NCBI RefSeq assembly: GCF_002443255.2
Contig: NW_019211454.1
Span: forward strand, 17,451,037-17,515,036
Direction: 5' to 3'
Length of the DNA: 64,000 nt
Source: Varroa destructor
Taxonomy: Eukaryota > Arthropoda > Arachnida > Mesostigmata > Varroidae
The notes beneath the pieces were generated by a model, which had not been told where the DNA came from, ran no database searches, and saw nothing but the letters and a program-made list of their open reading frames with translations. This document shows positions 54,241-64,000 of this stretch, piece after piece. Both the position numbers and the translations under genes were made by a program. Each line of letters opens with the position of its first letter. The first letter of the stretch is position 1.

Positions 54241-57200
54241 GCTGTAAGGTTTTCACAGGCTTGATGAGGGCGAAGTTCAAGACAACGATGGAGAGTTTAT
54301 GGAGCCAGTGTAGTATCGTCGCCTATGGCCTGTTTTGCTGCTGGGGCCTGCCGAACGCGTCGGCTAGTTGAGTGACGGAGGCGCGGACTGGCGAGAACAC
54401 GTAGTATTCGGATCGTTTGAACTGATTACTAGAATTGACTGTCAAAAAGTCAGATAGTTGACTGGAGGCAGACACGAACGGAGTAAGAAGAAAAACAAAG
54501 AAAGTAATGTAGTAAGTTACGTGTATAATACGCTGCACATGTGAGGGACTAGCCATGTGATTTGCCGGAATGCATGCATTTACAAACAGATGGGTCACGG
54601 GCACCCGGACGGGCTGTATGCAATTTTTGGACGGTGTTGTAAAGGGTCGCACTGCAGCATCAGGTTTAGCGAGATCAGAAACGAGTTCAGTACTATACAG
54701 GCCCAAAACAGAACAGCGGGCAAAGCTAAAAGAAATTAGTGAAGGGGTACAGATAGAGAATATGGATTAAAACATTCGATTGAAATGGTGACCGGCATTT
54801 TTCCGGAAACGGATTTAAGATACCACTCAAGTACTATAAAAACGATGCGAAAGATGTCATGGTTGAAAACGATTTAGGTCAAGACACCAGTGAGTGGACT
54901 TGAAAGATGAGGGTAAAATCACGTTTTTTCCTTTAGAAAATGTACTTTTTATTATGAAGCTTTTATTAAGTTATGTGTAGTTTCCTTGCCGATTTCCCAA
55001 CGATAGAAAATTTCGCAAGAACAATATTATTTTTATTTAAATAGAAAGCAAGCTTTATAAATTTTTTGAATAGACGGTTTTGGCACCGTCATTTGTTTAT
55101 TTCTTACAAATTACATTGGAAATTTTATGGTTGTTTTTAAAACAACGTTTCCGCTATACTTTTACTTTTGGTTATAACTTTGCCTCCTGGTTCTCGTGTC
55201 CACAATAAAATAGCCAAAACATTTCAATACAATGAGCTGTGCTATAACGAGAACTGTATGTCTTAGTAAAACCTGAACACTATAGTACACAAATAATTTA
55301 TATAAATTTTAATTATATCTGCTTTTGAATTTTAGGTTTGTCTGTGTAGAATTTGCTGGTCATCCTACCATGTCCCGCTGGGTCTTAATCTTATAGCTTT
55401 GATGTCAACAACATCAATGGCACTTTATCCCCAGTCTTTATCAGTGATTTATAAATTTTCGACACCTGCAAGGCGCTTGGTCCATAAAATAGAAATCCAT
55501 TAATTATAAAGAAACTCACAAAGCCTACCAAACACAGCTTTTCATATTATTATCACTTAATCTCGTTAATCCACCCAAACACTATATCACTGAATTTTGC
55601 CAGTTTTTTAATGTTAGCAAATGGGCGCTTAGACTTGGTTCAACATAGAGGTAAAATAGCAATGCGCTAGTTAGGGCTCACCCTTGGGTCAGTGTTGCCA
55701 ACGGAACCAAATCAGCGAAGTTTGCTCCGCAGAAGCTAGCCCGCACGCCGACTGATCGTTTATGGTAGAACAGGTTTCTTTTTGGCCATAGGAACGTTGG
55801 TGTGGAACGCAGCGGTTAATTCACTGGTTGCGTTTCCCAACCCCCTTTACACTTTGTAGGGCTCTGTCTGTCTATGCGCGTGTATTTGTGTGTTCGACGC
55901 CTACGAAGGCTTCCGTTCTCGGCTTTTGATTAGAATGGTATGTGGCAATTGACAAGACCGAGAAGACGGAAGCGACGACGGAGCCCCCATAAACAGTTTG
56001 TATCTGATTCATAGGTCCCAATGAAGAATCACCTCTCTCTCACCTCACTCTTGTTTCCTGTCAAATCCCTACCTTTGCCCTTTCTTCTCTTGTGACTCCT
56101 GCTCATGCGGTTTCTATGTCTGCTGGTGGCTTCACGATGCGCGGGGCCAGGAGATTGCCCCGGCCCTGTGGCGGGCTCTAGTGCTATGGCTGTTGCAGTT
56201 GCCATCGCTTATCTGGATTTCCGCGAGGGCAGGCAATGGCGGCAGTGGCGGCGGTGGTAGTAACAAAAGTAGAATCCGGCAAGTCGGTTGACTCTATCAG
56301 AAATCCGAAATCCCTATTTCTCGTTCCCAGTCTGTCTATTCGTCCAGCTCAGTACACAGGTCCTATGTGTTCTTCCCGCTGTTGCGAGTTGCCGGCGTTT
56401 CCGGGGGTGACTGGGTACTGGTTTATGGGCGTTTGTTTGCTGTTGGAAAGCCGAGGTCGAAGAAACCAGAACCGAGGTCCACCATGGTTTCTAATCCTTT
56501 TCCCAAGCTCCTTTCCGTTCTCCTTTTTCCTACCAGCCCCAAGCTTAGGCGGAAAAGGATGGACACAGCTCAGACATTCGACTCGCTCCCTGTACCTGGG
56601 TCTGAACGACTGCCAGCTCGTCTGTTTCTGCCGGTTTTAAAATAGTAAGCGTGCGAACATACATAAGAAAGGTCAAACGACCCTCAGCAACGGCTTGCTA
56701 CAACATGAAGAAAAGGAAGGAGAAGATAAAGATTGAAAAAAAAAAATAAATAAAGGCAGAAAAGAATAGAGAGAAAGAAGAACATAGAAAAATAAAAAAG
56801 TGTGTTATTGCTATAAAGAAGGAAGCAGCTTGTACAGCAGGACGAAGGACGAAACTATCAGCAGCGACGGATTCGGCCTGACGCAGCTGGCTACTTATGG
56901 CCAAGGCCTTAATCATTTTTCCCAAGTTAAATAGAGGTAATCTGTGGAGCGCATTCGTCACACAAGCTTTGGAAGAAAGAACTCTCGAAACGGACTAGAG
57001 GGAATGCCGAGTTCGGGTGCTGTCAGTGCTAATGGTGGTAATCGTGCGAGAAATAAAATATAATAAAGTAGAAAACATGGATTTGCAGTCTGCTTTTGAC
57101 CTGTCCGTTTCACCACACGTTGCCTTCTAGACTAGGATATCTTGTTGGGGTTCGCCACCTCCGCGAACTCACTGATTTACAGACCGCAATATCTGTCATA

Positions 57201-60200
57201 TGGCTTCGCACACTAGGTGAAATAAACAAGGAAATTAAAATCCGAGAGGTTTCTAACTAGCAGTTTCGAAAGCAGTATTAATAAAAACTCGTTAAAAAGT
57301 AGATGTTCCTCCTTGAGCTTCCAAGGTCAAGCCGGCAGGACACGCAGGCCTTGCTGTCGTTCTGGTGTCAGTTAACAATGACCGCCTGAATCTGAGCATA
57401 GTTGAGACGACCGCAGTGCAAAATCACGATATGACCAGTTTTTCCGCCCTTGTCATTCACCCTCCATCAACTCCTATACGTATCTGGCATTAACGAAGCC
57501 AGCGGTTTCCAACCTACATTCTCCCTTGCTGGGAATGTGAAAACTCATCAAATGGAAAAAGCCGTCCTAGACGTTTTCTGGAACGATCCCAAAACTGTTT
57601 AAAAATCTCCACTAGTTATTTCGGCCGTACTGAGCAGACAGTTTTGTTATAATATATCAGTAATTTATCTAGGCAGCGAAAAAGACTAGTAGGAACGTAT
57701 CAGTTAGTGTGATACAAGCGAACTGCCTAGTTAACAAACGGGTGTGAAGCCTTAAAATTTATGTTCATATGATTCTAAAGGGGAGCAGTGACAGCTTTTG
57801 GGGGTAGAAGAGAACATCCGAAGAGATAATAAAAAGTTGAAATATGACTAAAAATAAAGGTATAATAGGTACACCATTTCGAACAGGTGCGATCTAGTTC
57901 CTTTAAAGGATTCGAAAATGCGATTTTTATTGGGTATCTGCTTATATATATTATAAATGTTAATGTCATTATCTGGTATAGTAAAATAGTAGTAACAATT
58001 AAATGTAAGTCTATCGACCAACTTGCTTGTTAAAAACATCCGTATTGGCTTGAAAAGTATTGACCGTTTTTAGGCCAGAAAAATAGCAAACATTCTTTAA
58101 ATTTTAAAATATTGTTACATATTATTTTTATTGATAACCTTGCGCTATCTTTCCATTGAAACTAAATGAACATTATTAAGGGGTCTTGCTGAGACCAAAA
58201 CGATGATAACCTGATGGTGCAAGACTGCACAAAGATTTCCCCTCCCAATTTTTCCCAAGTACCTAGTGGTCTGGCATTTTTGTGATGGAAGACGATGCTA
58301 CTCTATTCACTATTTCCGATCGACCTTTTGCAATAGTGTGTTGTAGTCTAGTTAGTCATTAACAGGAGGGGTTCAATTCGATCATTAAGCCAGCTGGTGG
58401 CGACCTACAATGCACAATTTTATTAAACATATAGCATCGTTTTCGTTGTCGTCAACCTGAGCTGAGCCTTGCCACAGGTTGTCAAACACATTTTTACTTT
58501 ATTATATAATCTACTTTTCATCATCCGTAATCAGCCGTTTTGAAAATGGCTCGATCTCGTTGCGTTTTTATAACGAAATGCGATCGAGTAACCCGTTTTG
58601 CGTTAACTTCGTGGCACTTTCACACGTCGAGACTTCTTTGAAGCTAACTTTCTTTAAGCGGGTTCAAGAATTGGTTGATTCGGCCCTCTGACGACATCAT
58701 TGCTACTCACACGTTGATCTTGCTCGGCTTTCGTACTAACTTCATCAGTTTTTTTCTAATCACTCTAGCACTGCAAGGAGCATCTTTGACGCCAAATTTC
58801 TAGAAAATATCCAGCAGAGTCACCTTTGCGCTGCTTTTTCCTGTAACACAGACAGAATAAAGTTGTAAAATAGATCTTCGAGGCGCTCTATCCTGAAGTC
58901 TAAATGAAATCATTTTAACAATTATAGCCCATCAATTATTGTCAGACCTCTGCTTTCGAATGATACCAACGACGACCTGACGTGAGTCGTACGCGACTCA
59001 GAACGTAAAATCATCTAGCTATACCTAGGCTATATCTAGATATAGCTTATATTATTCCTTCAGTAATACAATATTAATAAGAATATGGACCAAGTCTACT
59101 TCTAGCGGCTGGAAGAGTACAAGTAGGCATTAGGCAACAACCTTCAAAGCTGTTCCGATAGTTTCCATTATGACGATTTCCTTCCTGTCTAACTGCAGTA
59201 AAGATGGGTACAGCTGAATCGAGGGCGCGGAAATGCATTGATGACGCGTTTACCGTACGCGTTCATCGAATCGTACGAGAAGAACTTTATATAAACTAGC
59301 GTAGTTCAGAACGATCTCATAGTGACGTAGTTGACACACACACGCGCACGCGCACGCGTACAACGAACATTTTCGAAAATCGTGGGCGGTAAATTGTTCG
59401 TGCACACACGTAGTTCGATCATCTATAAATATTTTCGAGTCTTACCTCTGGTAAAATGCCGTTAAGTATTGCTGCAGAAGATAAAATTACCAAGTTGAGT
59501 TGACTGGCGGTATGACGCTAAGAAACGCACATTATAGAGGTTAATGAAGGATCAATAAATAACGAGCAGGCGTAGACTGTGCCATATTTAACCTGACTTT
59601 TGCTTCTAGTAATAGTTCCTTGTATATTTGCCCTGCTTTGAACAGTACGATTTTTCTATGGCTAGGCGTTTGCGTCGACACAAATGCTTCTCTTCATTTC
59701 AGCTATATAGTCAAATACAGCTACTGTTCCAGCTATAAAAAGTAATGGGACAGACGCAATTGAATAGTCAGTAGCAGACCGCTATTGATTGCCATGATTA
59801 CCATTTCTATCCTGCGCAACGTCCATACCCATTCGTCAAAAATTATATCCTAAAGCGCCGGATGAAACAGAAGCTGTTTTGTTTCTATTCCGGGTACTTT
59901 GCATATATTTATGTATAATAATAATAATTTAGGTATAGAGCGATAGAATCTATTTAAGATGGTCCGTAAGAAAAATTCGGATGTCCTCCCAGTCACGGGT
60001 ACTGGACACAATTTGTATGTCTCTTCCGACAACAGGTGTGCGCGATCGGTTTCGCAGCCACGTAACTCCTTTACGTGTCCCTTCTACTTGGTCTCAGTTA
60101 CTCCTTTCATGTGGACATTGTCGCAAGAGAAATATATTCGTACAAAATTTTCGCGTGCCTATTCAGATTCGAACACGTAGGTTTTGCAAAGCTGGCTCAC

Positions 60201-63000
60201 GATGCGAGCCCAGATACCGGCTTCGCCTCCACTGAAATACGGATCCATACCAAGAAGTGTTCTAGATTGATTTACGATAAACGTAGCAGCAATCGTATGT
60301 CTCAGAAAATCTTGTTAAAATCTCTGTAGTAGCATATATAGCAATTTTCGTACAGCTGAGCACAATGAAGCCTTTTTATGAAACCTGAAGCTTATCATCT
60401 GAGGATACCATGTAACTTGAATTATAGGTCGCGAAGTGTGGAACCAAAAAATATTGGCTAGATTCTTTCTCTTTAGGTGTCCATTATCCACTAGCTAAAT
60501 CTCGACCCGGAAATTTGCCACTTTACATAACGGCTTATGTTTTCAGCCAATATTATTAGACTAAATGTTTGCTGGTTTATCTTTTTGTTGATGAGCTTCC
60601 GAAAAAATGCTATCAGTAGGGGGTTTCAGTTGAAGCAACCGCTGTGCTCGTTCATCTTTGTTGATTTGATACATTTTTCCTAAGTATTTCATTAAATAGC
60701 TGAGATTGGAAAGCTAGATGGCAACAGAATTAGCTGTCACGCGTGAAGGTTTGCCTCGGAGAACCGTACATTGGTAGACGTACCCTTTTTCTGTTACTTT
60801 TGCAGTACCGGTAAAAGTCCACAGCCATATGACGCAAATATCTGTTCAACTCGTTCGTTATGCTCTACGTCTGTGCTTAATAAGCTATAGGAGCTTTTGG
60901 AAGCGTTCACTGCTCCATGGAGTGAACCTCGTCAAGTGAGCAGTGAACGAGAGTTGAGAGCTGTGTTAGCCGTTTTCGACTATCATTATTTATGTACAGA
61001 TACCATCAGTTATATACAGATAACATAGAATTCTATCATATTGTTGCTAATGGCCTCTGCCTAAAACTTCAGTTGTACTTAAAACACCTCGAGCTTCTGT
61101 TACACGATATCGTTTACACGCACACGGGGCTCCGGAGCTTGATCCGACTAACCGACGTCTATGCTCAGTAAGTCACTAGAGATAATAATTATATAGCTTT
61201 TTTTCTCCCAATATTTTGTTAAATGCAATCCATTTTATTTGATGTATCTGACGTTGGCTTTCAAAATAGGTTCAAATTATATGTGAGGCCGCACGTAGGT
61301 CGCTGTCAGGCTATGAACATTCGAGATTTGCCTATGATCCTTTCATATGGCCACCAGTAATTTGATGTTGGTGTGGTAAATTCCATTCTGATACCTTTTA
61401 CGCAGTGCTTACAAGACCCACATTTGCATGGGTCTATTAAGACGTTCCTAGGTCCTTGCTTAGGGAAAGGTCCAGTGTTTCCGAAAACCCGCTTTGATCT
61501 AAATTGGCATTTTTACTAGTTTACGTCACCCCATAGGCGAATACTGATAAGACATTTATTCCTAGCCTTCAGGAAAGTATCCTTGAGGTAGAAGATGAAC
61601 GAAACAAGAAATGTCTTTGTGTTAGCTCTCGGATTTTTACGGCATGAAACATCTGTGACCGGAACCTACCAGTTAGGAAAAGCAAAGAATTTTAAATGTG
61701 TATTTTGAGTTGCCTGTGCCTGTTCTTCGTCATATGTTAGTTATATCGAATAATTTTTTAAAATATATCTATTTTTAGGTTTGTTCCTTAAATTTATCGT
61801 TGATTTCGAGCTTTCGAGAAAATCGATTTTGCACACGCTTCTCTCTTCATAGACATGTTATGCAATAGGCAAGAATAACTTGAAAGTATTCATTGTATTT
61901 GCGAGAAAAAAACTTTTTTTCGCGTGCAAGTCATGTGGTTCCTGAAGTGTTTATTTAGGATTTGACGACTTTATTTGAGTTTACATATTAGTGTAAGTAA
62001 TCTAGACCTGATTCATAAACGGAGCGGAGCGGCCTACCATGAACGAACTGCCATACTTATAGGCTGAAAAGGGCTACTTTAGAAACATCCCGCACTGAGG
62101 TGCTAAATGAATTGTTCTTATAGAAAATTGCTCAATAATTTAGTTAGGTATAAAATCTACTTGCCATACAACCAAACTGCAAAAATAATGCTACAAGTAT
62201 TTTGCAATTATGTGCAATAGGTTGCAATGGAAAACCTCTTGATTGGAAAGGATCATTAACAGGAAGTTATGAAAGTCTTAAATATGACAGTTGTTCAAAT
62301 GACTTATACTCACCTCGTAATTAGTATATTGGAGTACACGTTTTGTAGGTTGGCAATTTTTCCACAATCTTCTTAAAACCAATGGACGAGATGAGCACAT
62401 TGTGGGCTTGTGCCAAGCAAACATGTGTCTTCGCTAACTCCTCTTAGAAGACTACAACTCGTGATGATTATTTATTACACTTCGTCTTTGAATTTATTCT
62501 GTGTAGTTCCAGAAAGATTATAATGCAATCTATCGTGCTTCATAGAGATTGCTAGACATGAACCGTATGCTGGTTAGCCTTTCAGTGCTGGGTTTTGCTG
62601 CAAAGGGAGGCTAGTAAGACCGGATTGACCTTCTCAGTCGAGGAGAAAGACCACTGTCATGTTTCGTTGTAGACGTAACCTTCCTTTTCAGACAATGAAC
62701 AAAGAATGTAACCCAGTAGCGCATAAGAATCTCTGGCCTTCGTTCTCACATAATTTTCTTTGTGTCTGAATGAATGCTAGGTCTTAAGTCTACTACTTTT
62801 CTTAGTCGTTTCGCCTCGAACAGGATACTAATCGTAGGCAGGTGGGAGCTGTCCTCCCAGTACTATTCGAAAGACGAGCAATTTTATTTAACACCCTTAT
62901 TCAGGTGTTAGAACATGTATGTGTATCGCGTTGCTTTTTATTTTTCTTTTTTTATCTCATTCACTCTTATCTCTCTTATTATTATACGATGCTTTTCAAG
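54241..63000. other. AT-rich DNA, no gene supported
   Basis: Only short frames were seen. A slightly GC-richer patch at 55.8-56.7 kb has plus frames at 56236-56640 with no family match. A plus frame near 58.5-58.7 kb and overlapping frames near 60.0-60.3 kb are also open but short. Confidence 0.5.
59334..59358. repeat. (CA)/(CG) alternating purine-pyrimidine tract
   Basis: About 12 alternating units of CA and CG, a sequence type able to adopt Z-form DNA. Confidence 0.8.
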
Positions 63001-63430
63001 CCTCTAATTGTTAGCCAGACCAAGTCTTGCGAGTGCCGCCATTGAGTTTAGGCTTCGCCTCGCTACTAACGGGATACTTTGTCTCGCTCTTAATGTCAGT
63101 ATTTCTTAGTCGTGCCGCTACAGCGGCCCTAGTGTCCGTCAGAAGAGTCTCGCACCATTCCGAAATAAACAAATAGGTACCACTTCGGGGCTCACCTGCG
63201 CCCAAGTCCACTGTTCAGTTAAGCCTGTATGATTTCCTTTATACTCGGTAATGTTACGCTTTTTGCTATTTTTGTAAAATAACCCCGGCATGAAATAATA
63301 GGAATTATTACTATCAAAAAAGAAGAATGGGTTAATAATTGCAAAAAAAACCTGCTGGTTGTTTCTGGCCCATTTTATAAATCTACTGTAAAAACTCGAA
63401 TGCATGATAAGTCAGACAAGGCCTATCTGA

Positions 63431-63898
63431 CTACCCCTTTTCAGTCACACAGGCCTTTGACTTGGTCTTACAAAAGAAATAGCCATAGAGTGAAAGAAAA
63501 AAATAGAAACCAATAACGTAAATACCTAACCAATCGGTTGATAGCAGTAGCAGCCGTACACTAAAGAAAAGTGTCTCCTCGGACTCTTCCCACTTCATTC
63601 GCGTTCTTCGTTCCGCGGTCGAACCACGGAACCCAAAATTTTTGCTTTCCCGCGCTTTTCCCTCCTCGCCGAGTTCGTTTCTAAACGGAAATACGGCACA
63701 CATTGCCTGTCCTCGTCCACAGTTTTCGTCGCTAACGTTGACGCGCCTGGCTCCCTCGATCAAACGTGAAAACGGCGTCAGCTGGCCTCCTATCCCAGCT
63801 GGGCCTTGTATTAAATCGGACCTCTGTTGTAAATTCGCTTTCTCGAAAATTCCTCCGGGCCCGCTGAGCAGCCACTGCCGTAAAAAGTATAGGTTCAT
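63431..63898 (-). CDS. Possible coding segment, hypothetical
   Basis: The minus strand is open for 155 codons. The first two thirds read like an ordinary soluble protein (GGIFEKANLQQRSDLIQG, SRLIEGARRVNVSDENCGRG, RNELGEEGKARESKNFGF), while the tail is hydrophobic. The plus strand is also open at 63642-63971 with equally ordinary composition (LTRLAPSIKRENGVSWPPIP), so at most one of the two is likely real. No domain was recognised. Confidence 0.25.
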   Translation of the reverse strand: MNLYFLRQWLLSGPGGIFEKANLQQRSDLIQGPAGIGGQLTPFSRLIEGARRVNVSDENCGRGQAMCAVFPFRNELGEEGKARESKNFGFRGSTAERRTRMKWEESEETLFFSVRLLLLSTDWLGIYVIGFYFFLSLYGYFFCKTKSKACVTEKG

Positions 63899-64000
63899 AT
63901 CATACGGACAAATAAATAGAGAGGCAATCGATGACTGCTTGGAGGTTCCGAAAATATGGCTCTGCTATTAGATGCACCACAGGTATCATCCATATTGGTA

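Noticed and set aside
56236..56640. 134-codon plus frame starting MAAVAAVVVTKVESGK
   Set aside because: The start derives from a GGC/GGT repeat and the rest shows no domain or splice support.

Overview
This window is animal (metazoan) nuclear DNA. Genes are split by GT-AG introns, microsatellites are abundant and long AT-rich non-coding stretches separate them. The one gene I can name with certainty is the alpha subunit of the heterotrimeric G protein Go. It lies on the minus strand, with all seven coding exons present between 46242 and 29920. Joined, they encode 354 residues, the usual length for the family, ending in the Go-type tail GCGLY. The residue pattern ([34 protein letters not shown]) is most like arthropod Go. 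I cannot name the species.

Layout. 1-3435: one minus-strand reading frame with no stop for 1145 codons, running off the left edge. It is the tail or middle of a large low-complexity protein I do not recognise. 3436-8500: CAG/CAC-rich, relatively GC-rich DNA, plausibly the 5' side of that gene, with no exon I can prove. 8500-29100: mostly AT-rich intergenic DNA with microsatellites, a probable reverse-transcriptase fossil near 10.5 kb, and two minus-strand open segments that look like terminal exons (15344-15758 and 22970-23224). 29136-46424: the Go-alpha gene, including a 10.9 kb first coding intron, its 3' untranslated region and the start of its 5' leader, whose exon begins at a clear 3' splice site at 46424. 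46425-54240: GC-richer, CA/CTG-repeat-rich DNA that probably holds the upstream leader exon(s) and promoter. It includes a YY1-like ATGGCGGC start followed by a splice-donor-like GTGAGC on the plus strand. 54240-63000: AT-rich with no gene seen. 63000-64000: a segment open on both strands.

I found no bacterial, viral-defence or CRISPR-like system. The observations most worth checking are the very long open frame at the left edge with a second long overlapping frame, a 20-bp-arm perfect inverted repeat inside the last Go-alpha intron, an inverted arrangement of ATC/GAT triplet arrays near 21.8 kb, and the reverse-transcriptase remnant.
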